Positions 6,208 to 11,956 of a stretch of 11,956 nucleotides of DNA are shown here, piece by piece (the first letter of the stretch is position 1; every line of letters begins with the position of its first letter). Both the position numbers and the translations under genes were made by a program. This DNA comes from Nitrospirota bacterium (GTDB lineage: Bacteria > Nitrospirota > Thermodesulfovibrionia > Thermodesulfovibrionales > JdFR-88): NCBI GenBank assembly GCA_021812785.1, contig JAKAMR010000077.1:1-11956 (forward strand), in the 5' to 3' direction. Under the pieces are notes generated by a model, which was not told where the DNA came from, did not search any database, and saw only the letters and a program-made list of their open reading frames with translations.

Positions 6208-6888
6208 TTAGCTGTTGAACACCTTTTTACTGAAGCTGATGAGGCCCAGACCCACAAGCCCGGCCCCAAGAAGAAGGAAGGTGGCAGGCTCAGGGACGCT
6301 GCTGTTAACGTCCACGCTTCCGCCCTGAAGACCACAGCCAATGGGATCAGCATCAGACAGAGTTAGCGGACTGGTGACAGAGAAGACCAAATTGCCCACC
6401 CATCCGGTTGACATCCCCGTGCTGGAGGCGCCTAAACCAAGTCCGGTCAGCAGTGCGTCGTTGATCGAGTTGTAGAACACGGATGCAGTGAATGTTGTAT
6501 CAGAACCTGGCAACTGCCCCACGCCAAGGCCCTGGATACTGCCCGTGAGCAGGGCAACGCCATTATCCGTTATCTCAATGTTGCCGCCAGGGCCAAAAAA
6601 CAAACCTTCTGAGCCAGAGCTGATCAGGTTGTCGGCTGAAAAGTTGAGGTCGGCTATCTGTCCGCCAAATGACAGGCTGCTTATTAGGACACTGGGGTCG
6701 TTATTGAGTGTTACCTCTGTTAAGCCTATGTTGCTTGCCGAAAGAGTGCCTGATGCATAACTGATACTGGCGCTCGGATCCACGGACAAATTAGGGCCGA
6801 AAAAGTCGATGTCCGTAGCCCCGGCCCTTGACACCCTGACCATGAAGACGACGGCCACTGCCGCCAGCAAAACAACTAATTTTTTCAT
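6208..6888 (-). CDS. PEP-CTERM sorting-domain protein (exosortase substrate)
   Basis: This 226-residue secreted protein has a signal peptide (1-22, basic start, hydrophobic core, SRAG cut region). A low-complexity middle is rich in Gly, Ser, Asn and Leu, typical of extracellular beta structure. The C-terminal sorting signal has VPEPA (198-202), a hydrophobic helix (about 203-219) and a basic end with Lys221-Lys222. This signal directs recognition and cleavage by exosortase, whose gene lies upstream in the same cluster. I recognise no other domain; only one cysteine (Cys185) lies in the mature part. The ATG is preceded by AAGGAGGG. A strong sigma-54 promoter lies about 70 bp upstream, so PrsR is the likely activator. 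A structural or matrix role is inferred from the class, not shown. Confidence 0.93.
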   Translation of the reverse strand: MKKLVVLLAAVAVVFMVRVSRAGATDIDFFGPNLSVDPSASISYASGTLSASNIGLTEVTLNNDPSVLISSLSFGGQIADLNFSADNLISSGSEGLFFGPGGNIEITDNGVALLTGSIQGLGVGQLPGSDTTFTASVFYNSINDALLTGLGLGASSTGMSTGWVGNLVFSVTSPLTLSDADPIGCGLQGGSVDVNSSVPEPATFLLLGAGLVGLGLISFSKKVFNS

Positions 6889-6957
6889 CTTTTCCCTCCT
6901 TTTCGGATATTATCTAAATTGGTATTTACTTCCGGTCTCCGGGACTCGTTAAAAAAT

Positions 6958-6973
6958 AGCAAGGCGAATGCCA
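6958..6973 (-). promoter_or_regulatory. Sigma-54 promoter of the PEP-CTERM gene
   Basis: On the minus strand the site reads TGGCATTCGCCTTGCT, against consensus TGGCACG-N4-TTGCW. The invariant GG and GC are exactly 10 bp apart and all but two of the defined positions match. Transcription should start near 6946, giving a leader of about 58 nt with a strong Shine-Dalgarno before the ATG at 6888. The only sigma-54 activator in the window is the PrsR-like regulator. Confidence 0.85.
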
Positions 6974-6976
6974 GAC

Positions 6977-7017
6977 CAGGCTTTCCTTTATTTTCAAGCT
7001 ATTGTCATAAAAGCCTG
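6977..7017. promoter_or_regulatory. Inverted repeat just upstream of the sigma-54 promoter (candidate activator site)
   Basis: CAGGCTTT (6977-6984) and AAAGCCTG (7010-7017) are exact inverted copies with 25 bp between them, and start 4 bp upstream of the -24 element. The half-sites are 33 bp apart, about three helical turns. They could bind dimers of the PrsR-like regulator, although sigma-54 activator sites usually lie further upstream. A transcript hairpin is an alternative, but no U tract follows. Confidence 0.35.
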
Positions 7018-7030
7018 CCGTAAGCCTCCC

Positions 7031-7075
7031 AAAAAACTGTAAAATTTTCCTTGAACCTGTCGATATTTTTTACAG
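7031..7075 (-). terminator. Putative terminator after prsK
   Basis: On the minus strand CTGTAAAA (7075-7068) and TTTTACAG (7044-7037) can pair over a long 23-nt loop, directly followed by TTTTTT (7036-7031). The stem is AT-rich and weak, but it sits 2 bp past the prsK stop with a proper U tract, so partial termination before the PEP-CTERM gene is plausible. Confidence 0.45.
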
Positions 7076-7077
7076 CC

Positions 7078-9138
7078 TCAGGAAAGAACAGGGCCGTATT
7101 CAAGGGCAGGCAGATACACCGTAAAGACCGAGCCCTTTCCCGGCTCGCTTTCCACCTCTATGCGGCCTCCATGGGCCTCGATTATCTGCTTGCACTGGAA
7201 GAGGCCTATACCCAGGCCTTTTTCCTTTGTCGTCGTGAAAGGCCTGAACAGCCCGGTGCGAATGAACTCCTCACTCATTCCGCAGCCCTCGTCCCTTGTC
7301 CTTATGAAAACGTCGTTTCCATCCCTCCCGGTCTCTACGCATATATTCCCTTCCGCCCCGGTAGCCTCCATGGAGTTAAAAAGGAGGTTGATAACGACCT
7401 TCTTCATCTCCTCCCTGTCCGCCATGGACACCGCGCCGGTCCCGTCCCCGGAAAGGAACGCCCTGCCCTTTGCTTTTGGGATCTCTGCCACTGTTTCGCG
7501 CACGAGCTCGTACAGGTCAGTGGGCTGCGCGTTCAAAACAAGCTCGCCCGGCACACTTCTCAGCCGCCTTATGAGCTCCAGCATCTTCGAGAGCGTTTTT
7601 TGCGTCGTAAGGACCATGTCCCCCTGGAAATCAGGATCCGAGATATGCTCCCCGGAATTTTCCACAAGCAGCGAAAGAGAGCTGGCCATGTTTTTAAGGT
7701 CATGGACCACAAAGGAGGTCATTTTGGTCACGGCCGCCATGGACCTGGCCTGGGCTAGCTCCTCCGAGAGCCTGAACATCCTCAGGGCGAGGGATGCCTG
7801 TTTTGCCAGGTTCTTCATGAGATCAAAATCCTCATATATGAGTTTTTCGCGAGAGCCCTCCCGGCCAAGAAGGATGAACCCTTCCAGGTCTCCGTTTGCG
7901 GCAAGCGGAACCAGGAGGCACCGTCCGACGCCTTTGAAAAAGGCGCCCTCTTCGCCGGTGGGCAGATACTCCCCGTCAGCCGGGTCCAGGACCCTTTTTT
8001 TATCGAGGAGATAAGATAAAAGCCCGGAGGATATCCGGAGCTCTTTTGCGGTCGTAATTCCGCGGCCCGCGGAAAAAACATGGGCGTCCCTGTCCGGGCT
8101 GTTGTAATAGAGCGCGGCCCCCTTGAGAAAAAAAGTATCAATAAAGATGGAAAGGGTGGCGTTTTCAACCTGACCTATCGTCCGGCATTTGGCAAGCCAG
8201 CCCGTGAAGTCTAGCCATACGGTCCGGTAGTCGTGCTTGCTTGCCAGAAAGTTCTTGATGACAAACACTTTGACTTCCATCCTGAACCGCTTTGACAGAA
8301 AGAGAAAGGCCACGAGGATTCCAGCGGCAAAAACTGCAAAGACCTCTGCTCCTTCGCCAAAAGTTATCCCAAAATATCTGATCCCCTCACCTATAAGGCC
8401 CAGGCCCACCAGGTAGCCACCCACCACGAGGGCGGACACCGAACGGTAAAGTATATACCTGGAGACCTTTATCCGGGCGCTCTTTCCGTGAAAAAGCCGG
8501 GAATAGAGTATCAGCAGTGACGAAATGATGAACACTCCGGACCTTGCTGGCTCCAGATTCATATTTATTACGTGATAAAGAAGGCCCTGGCTATAATAAA
8601 AGATAAGCATGAACAGGATGGCACCAAAACCGATTGCCTCGGACTTTATTTCTCTCCGCGCCTCAGGCGGGGCGGCCTTGAAAGTGGCCTCCAGGCTGGC
8701 AAGGGCAAGGATGCTGTAAAAAATGGTCCCGAAATAAAAAAAGTTTCCGGCCCAGCCAAGCGGAAGCGTCATCATGTACAGGCCCCGTTCGCGAAAAAAA
8801 GCCTTGAAGGGAAACAGCACCGCCGCCACCGGGAAAAGCAAAGCCAGAGAGGCAAATAATACCCACGGCCAGCGAAAAGGGTGCCGGCCCCCGGTCCGGC
8901 CGTAATTGATGCCAAAGAACATCAGGGCCGCAGGCAGCAGAGATTCGGCGATCAACATCGGCCTTTCAAACGCGCTGTGCCCGATTGCAACCAGACTCCC
9001 TCCGGCCTCAACAAGACAAAAAACAAAGAGCACAGCGGCAACAATGGCGTTTTCAGGCGAAGAGCGCTTAAGCAGAAAATGCGCCGCCAGCACCGCAAAA
9101 AGCAGGCAGGCTGCGAACGAAAGGGCCACCTCAGGCAT
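7078..9138 (-). CDS. prsK: Membrane sensor histidine kinase of the PEP-CTERM/exosortase system (PrsK-like)
   Basis: This 686-residue kinase would phosphorylate the PrsR-like regulator. The first 285 residues hold about eight hydrophobic membrane segments, as in PrsK. A GAF-like domain follows (about 305-455). The transmitter then has the H-box VVHDLKN with His479 as phosphoacceptor, an N-box INLLFNSMEA (Asn584/Asn588), the G1 box RDEGCGM (about 615-621) and the G2 box GLGIGL (641-646). FTTTKEKG before G2 is the usual ATP-lid sequence. All catalytic boxes are intact. The start codon has a weak ribosome binding site (GGAA about 10 nt away). It lies 43 bp after the exosortase and probably shares its transcript. 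PrsK and PrsR are normally adjacent; here the PEP-CTERM gene separates them. The sensed signal is unknown. Confidence 0.92.
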   Translation of the reverse strand: MPEVALSFAACLLFAVLAAHFLLKRSSPENAIVAAVLFVFCLVEAGGSLVAIGHSAFERPMLIAESLLPAALMFFGINYGRTGGRHPFRWPWVLFASLALLFPVAAVLFPFKAFFRERGLYMMTLPLGWAGNFFYFGTIFYSILALASLEATFKAAPPEARREIKSEAIGFGAILFMLIFYYSQGLLYHVINMNLEPARSGVFIISSLLILYSRLFHGKSARIKVSRYILYRSVSALVVGGYLVGLGLIGEGIRYFGITFGEGAEVFAVFAAGILVAFLFLSKRFRMEVKVFVIKNFLASKHDYRTVWLDFTGWLAKCRTIGQVENATLSIFIDTFFLKGAALYYNSPDRDAHVFSAGRGITTAKELRISSGLLSYLLDKKRVLDPADGEYLPTGEEGAFFKGVGRCLLVPLAANGDLEGFILLGREGSREKLIYEDFDLMKNLAKQASLALRMFRLSEELAQARSMAAVTKMTSFVVHDLKNMASSLSLLVENSGEHISDPDFQGDMVLTTQKTLSKMLELIRRLRSVPGELVLNAQPTDLYELVRETVAEIPKAKGRAFLSGDGTGAVSMADREEMKKVVINLLFNSMEATGAEGNICVETGRDGNDVFIRTRDEGCGMSEEFIRTGLFRPFTTTKEKGLGIGLFQCKQIIEAHGGRIEVESEPGKGSVFTVYLPALEYGPVLS

Positions 9139-9181
9139 GAAAAGCTATTCCAGGGGTTTCGATTTTCATATTTTTAAGCGC

Positions 9182-10105
9182 TTACCCGCGTTTTGCGAAG
9201 TGGACGTCAAACCTTCTCAGAAACCGGATGAACAGTCCCAAGAGGGAAAGACCGATCAGAAAAAACAAAATGCCCCCATCCCTGTGCAGCCTGCCGTACA
9301 TGAAGGACCTGTCAACGTAGAGGGATAGTGTCGTAAGCGTCGCTATGCGGATCGAGTTTTTAAGTATGGCCAGCGGAACAGCCACAAGAAACGCAAGGAG
9401 CTTGGCAGACCACCTTTCAAGGAAGAGCTGGCCCATTATGACGCCCATGATGACAAGCGATACGCTAGAGCGTATCCCGCTGCACTCATGGGCCACATAG
9501 ATACTGAGCCCCGGGAAATCAAACTTGAAGCCATGATGCAAAAAAGGTATCCCGGCCAGCTTGAATATCTGGTCGGCTCCATAAGTTGAGCCTGTCTGCA
9601 GGAAAAATATCACCTTGTTCAAAATGAAAGCCGGAACGGGCACCATGAAAAACAGAAAAAACAGCGGAAATGCGGCGGCCCTGAAGGTACGAAGGCCAAA
9701 AAGGAGCGTAAAGCAGCCCAAACAGAAGAGCACGGCGGAAAGCATCATGAAAAAAAGATAATCGTTCTCACTGAGCGCGCCCGCCCGGCTTTTCCCTATC
9801 AAATAGGGCGCAGCGCTTGCAAGCAGGACGAGGGCGCCCAAAACCCATGATTTCTTGCCCGCATTTGAGGATATCTCTTTTCTTTTCAGCCAAAAAAAAT
9901 ACCCGCTTATGAACGGGATCAGCGGCATATGTGAATAATTCTCGTTCTGAAACGAGAATATAATAAGCTCCCTGAGCGGCCCGTAAAAAATGGCTGCGCC
10001 AGCAAGGGCCAGAAAAAGGGAAGCCGCCTTTTTCCACCCGGAGAAGAAAACCGCTGGATACGTTTTTTCTTTGTATGTGGCCGGCTCGGACATGGCGCGC
10101 CTCAT
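9182..10105 (-). CDS. xrt: Exosortase (PEP-CTERM processing transpeptidase, EpsH/Xrt family)
   Basis: This is a multi-pass inner-membrane cysteine enzyme thought to cleave PEP-CTERM signals and transfer the protein during export. About eight hydrophobic segments cover the chain. The exosortase triad is visible: Cys208 in AHECSGIRSS, Arg253 in KNSIRI, and His274 in LHRDGG. The N-terminal YSHMPLIPFISGYFFW block is also typical of the family. At 307 residues it lacks the fused EpsI-like C-terminal domain that many exosortases carry. The upstream ATG at 10105 overlaps the dehydrogenase stop as ATGA, but its only Shine-Dalgarno-like bases are too close. The ATG at 10093 (starting MSEPATYK) has GAGG 6 nt upstream and is probably the true start. 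Operon with the dehydrogenase and prsK. The subclass is not determined; the PrsK/PrsR context suggests XrtA. Confidence 0.93.
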   Translation of the reverse strand: MRRAMSEPATYKEKTYPAVFFSGWKKAASLFLALAGAAIFYGPLRELIIFSFQNENYSHMPLIPFISGYFFWLKRKEISSNAGKKSWVLGALVLLASAAPYLIGKSRAGALSENDYLFFMMLSAVLFCLGCFTLLFGLRTFRAAAFPLFFLFFMVPVPAFILNKVIFFLQTGSTYGADQIFKLAGIPFLHHGFKFDFPGLSIYVAHECSGIRSSVSLVIMGVIMGQLFLERWSAKLLAFLVAVPLAILKNSIRIATLTTLSLYVDRSFMYGRLHRDGGILFFLIGLSLLGLFIRFLRRFDVHFAKRG

Positions 10106-11415
10106 GCCTTGACCACATTATTTTTGTTTATTGTTTTTACCGGGCCCGTAGCATTTCGCGTGTCCACGAGGAGCGATGAGTTTTCCGCTATGAACTCGTA
10201 GTCATAGCAGGAGTGGTCTGTGGCGATGACCGCGCAATCATAACGCTTAAGGTTCTCGGCGGTAAGGGGGACCGACTCCATCTTAAGATTGTACTTGCGC
10301 ATTTTAAGCGTCCTTGGGACAAAAGGGTCATTGTATTCCACCTGAGCACCCTTCTGGTTAAGCAGCTCTATCAGTTTTAATGATGGCGATTCCCTTGTGT
10401 CGTCTATGTCCTTTTTGTAAGCCAGGCCCAGGACGAGGACCCTGGAGCCCGCTATGCTTTTACCCTTTTTGTTCAGCGAATCCATTATCCTTTCCACCAC
10501 GTAATATGGCATCGAGGTATTTATCTCTCCGGCAAGCTCAATGAATTTCGTATGGAAGTCGTAGGCCCTTGCCTTCCAGGTCAGGTAGAACGGGTCTATG
10601 GGTATGCAGTGGCCTCCCAGGCCCGGACCGGGATAAAATGCCTGGAACCCGAAAGGCTTGGTCTTGGCCGCCTCTATCACCTCGCAGATGTCTATGTCCA
10701 TCCTGTCAAAAAGGACCTTGAGCTCATTTACAAGGGCTATGTTGACCGCCCTGTAAATGTTCTCAAGGAGCTTTGCCGCCTCCGCCACCCGCGTGGAGGA
10801 GACCGGCACCGTTTTTTCTATGACCGTTCCGTAAAGGGCGTTGGCCACCGTGAGACATTCCGGGGTGTACCCGCCCACGATCTTTGGGATGGTCCTAGTG
10901 GAAAAGCTCTTGTTGTTGGGGTCTTCCCTTTCGGGGGAAAAGGCAAGGTGGAAATCCAGCCCCGCCTTAAGCCCGTTTGCCTCAAGTATCGCCCGCATGT
11001 CTTCATCTGTAGTGCCGGGATAGGTGGTGGACTCCAGCACGACCAACTGCCCTTTCCTGAGGTGCTCCGCGATGATCCTTGCGGAATTAAGGACATAGGA
11101 CAGGTCCGGCTCCCTGTAACCATTAATCGGGGTCGGCACGCAGACTATGATGCAGTCGGTTTCCTCAAGCAGGGAAAAGTCCGTTGTCGCCCTGAATTTC
11201 TTTTTGTTTTTGACCTCAAGTATTCCGTCTGAAGGGATATGCCTGATATAAGACCTGCCCTGATTCAAGGATTCAACCTTGTTTGTGTCGATGTCAAAAC
11301 CTGTCACCGGGAACCCGGCCCTGCCAAACTCTATGGCTAGTGGAAGCCCGACGTAGCCAAGACCGATGATGCCTACCGCCGCACTGCGATCTTTGATCTT
11401 ATCGAGCGTTTTCAT
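10102..11415 (-). CDS. UDP-N-acetylglucosamine / nucleotide-sugar 6-dehydrogenase (WbpA-like)
   Basis: This 437-residue enzyme oxidises C6 of a UDP-sugar twice with NAD+, giving a uronic acid for polysaccharide synthesis. The N-terminal Rossmann motif is GIIGLGYVGLPLA (15-27). It is followed by VCVPTP (91-96), ESTTYPGTT (128-136), SPERED (160-165), AEAAKLLEN with Lys215, and GPGLGGHCIPIDP, whose Cys270 is the catalytic thiol. GLAYKKDIDDTRESPS (330-345) marks the C-terminal UDP-binding domain. The pattern FDID...SYIRHI resembles the WbpA (UDP-GlcNAc) subgroup more than UDP-glucose dehydrogenases, but the substrate is not certain. The ATG at 11415 has its nearest good Shine-Dalgarno 16 nt away; a 17-codon frame overlapping it may couple translation. 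It heads the exosortase-prsK operon. Confidence 0.92.
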   Translation of the reverse strand: MKTLDKIKDRSAAVGIIGLGYVGLPLAIEFGRAGFPVTGFDIDTNKVESLNQGRSYIRHIPSDGILEVKNKKKFRATTDFSLLEETDCIIVCVPTPINGYREPDLSYVLNSARIIAEHLRKGQLVVLESTTYPGTTDEDMRAILEANGLKAGLDFHLAFSPEREDPNNKSFSTRTIPKIVGGYTPECLTVANALYGTVIEKTVPVSSTRVAEAAKLLENIYRAVNIALVNELKVLFDRMDIDICEVIEAAKTKPFGFQAFYPGPGLGGHCIPIDPFYLTWKARAYDFHTKFIELAGEINTSMPYYVVERIMDSLNKKGKSIAGSRVLVLGLAYKKDIDDTRESPSLKLIELLNQKGAQVEYNDPFVPRTLKMRKYNLKMESVPLTAENLKRYDCAVIATDHSCYDYEFIAENSSLLVDTRNATGPVKTINKNNVVKA

Positions 11416-11452
11416 TCGGTTTTCTGCCGGACCTCCCTGGGAAAAAATTCAT
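11399..11452 (-). CDS. Possible 17-codon leader ORF overlapping the dehydrogenase start
   Basis: An ATG at 11452 has AAGGAGGG about 10 nt upstream, a much better ribosome site than that of the dehydrogenase. The frame encodes MNFFPGRSGRKPNENAR and stops at 11399-11401, inside the dehydrogenase, whose ATG (11415) lies 37 nt into it in another frame. Ribosomes ending at 11399 could re-initiate or keep the dehydrogenase start open. The peptide resembles nothing known. It may be chance. Confidence 0.35.
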   Translation of the reverse strand: MNFFPGRSGRKPNENAR

Positions 11453-11718
11453 TAGGATGCCACCCTCCTTTTAATTTGTGCTGCCTCTGAGTGTTCGATG
11501 TCTCCTGCGGATAAAGCAGGGGATCAAATGCAGGAAATTTTTTAATTTGTTCGTTCCATCAGGTCCGCGGTAAGTCATGGACGGTAAACGCCCGCATACA
11601 TTTGATGAGGGCATGAGGCAATGCAAAGAGAAACACTCGAGGTGTAAAAAAAATCTGCAGTGACAGCCGCCATAAAGCGGCGGCCTATTTTTCAGGTTTA
11701 TTGTTTGGACTGAACCTT
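11453..11718. other. Intergenic region upstream of the dehydrogenase, with a hairpin at 11666-11684
   Basis: No gene is supported in these 266 bp. GCCGCC (11666-11671) and GGCGGC (11679-11684) form a 6-bp GC stem. On the plus strand CTATTTTT follows at once; on the minus strand a run of eight T follows about 12 nt later. Lying 35 bp past the methyltransferase stop, it may end that transcript. The dehydrogenase operon would then need a promoter between 11453 and 11665. I find no GG-N10-GC sigma-54 match and no clear sigma-70 pair there. Confidence 0.5.
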
Positions 11719-11956
11719 TTAGCTAATGAACCGAGCTTCACCGGACCTCTTTTCTAAATTTTTTATATAAATAAAAAAGTCGGCAAACGACCCTTTTTCC
11801 ACATTTCCTTGAAAGGGATAACTGTTCGGTATGAATTGCATAAGGCTCCAGTCGGGAAGCTTTTCCTTAATCCAACTGGTAAATTTCCGGTGCCGCACAT
11901 GCGGGCTCGTCCTTTCGCGTTCTTCTTTGTCGGAGGAGTAGATAATGACAGATCGG
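11719..11956 (-). CDS. Class I SAM-dependent methyltransferase, C-terminal part (5' end outside window)
   Basis: An open frame enters from the window end and stops at TAA 11719-11721, giving 78 residues. The sequence contains VIIYSSDKEER, then HVRHRKFTSWI, LPDWSLMQFIPNSYPF and SFADFFIYIK. This spacing of HVRxRKFT, PNxYPF and SFADF resembles the tail of SAM-dependent methyltransferases found among glycan genes. The SAM-binding motif itself lies outside the window. The strand and position fit an exopolysaccharide locus in which it would modify a sugar or lipid intermediate; the substrate is unknown. The call is by pattern memory, and only the coding character and frame are directly seen. Confidence 0.6.
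   Translation of the reverse strand, partial: RSVIIYSSDKEERERTSPHVRHRKFTSWIKEKLPDWSLMQFIPNSYPFQGNVEKGSFADFFIYIKNLEKRSGEARFIS

Noticed and set aside
5853..6218. Open reading frames in both directions across the prsR/PEP-CTERM gap
   Set aside because: They run through palindromic repeats and A/T runs, have no ribosome site or recognisable protein features, and overlap each other.
7160..8014. Long antisense open frame opposite prsK
   Set aside because: Mirror of a long real gene; Arg/Ser/Pro-rich composition without domains or a ribosome site. The same holds for the long antisense frames opposite the peroxidase, dehydrogenase and lipoprotein genes.

Overview
The window (about 50% GC by eye) looks like chromosomal DNA of a Gram-negative bacterium, most likely from the old Deltaproteobacteria (Geobacter/Desulfuromonas/Syntrophus-like) or a neighbouring phylum such as Nitrospirota. 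The pointers are an exosortase/PEP-CTERM system with its PrsK/PrsR two-component pair, a sigma-54 promoter, a di-heme cytochrome c peroxidase, and a GEMM-I cyclic-di-GMP riboswitch upstream of a large surface lipoprotein. The assignment is inference; no marker gene is present.

Layout. 1-238: the end of an insertion sequence (transposase tail plus two 20-bp terminal repeats, closing in TTGACA). 315-387: tRNA-Lys(CTT) with its own promoter. 400-483: two hairpin terminators shared by the tRNA and the convergent gene. 491-2722 (minus): a 743-aa beta-helix lipoprotein, preceded at 2784-2944 by a c-di-GMP-I riboswitch and an intrinsic terminator. 3212-4252 (plus): a secreted di-heme cytochrome c peroxidase. 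4303-4329: a shared terminator.

4358-11956 is all on the minus strand. In transcription order it reads: the 3' end of a SAM-dependent methyltransferase; a UDP-N-acetylglucosamine/UDP-sugar 6-dehydrogenase; an exosortase; the PrsK-like membrane histidine kinase; a small PEP-CTERM protein behind its own sigma-54 promoter; and the PrsR-like sigma-54-dependent response regulator. This is the edge of an exopolysaccharide/exosortase locus.

How the parts fit. The dehydrogenase would supply an acidic nucleotide sugar for the extracellular polysaccharide. The exosortase would process PEP-CTERM proteins at the inner membrane. PrsK and PrsR would sense envelope state and switch on sigma-54 promoters. 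The best such promoter here (TGGCATT-N4-TTGCT) sits in front of the PEP-CTERM gene lying between prsK and prsR, so sensor, regulator, processing enzyme and substrate may form one small circuit. The separate lipoprotein unit is placed under c-di-GMP control by its leader, a second matrix/attachment-type output. The peroxidase shows no sequence link to either.

The families are known. The parts worth a second look are the riboswitch and its proposed switching geometry, the sigma-54 promoter with an adjacent inverted repeat, the PEP-CTERM gene splitting the kinase/regulator pair, and a well-started 17-codon reading frame overlapping the dehydrogenase start.
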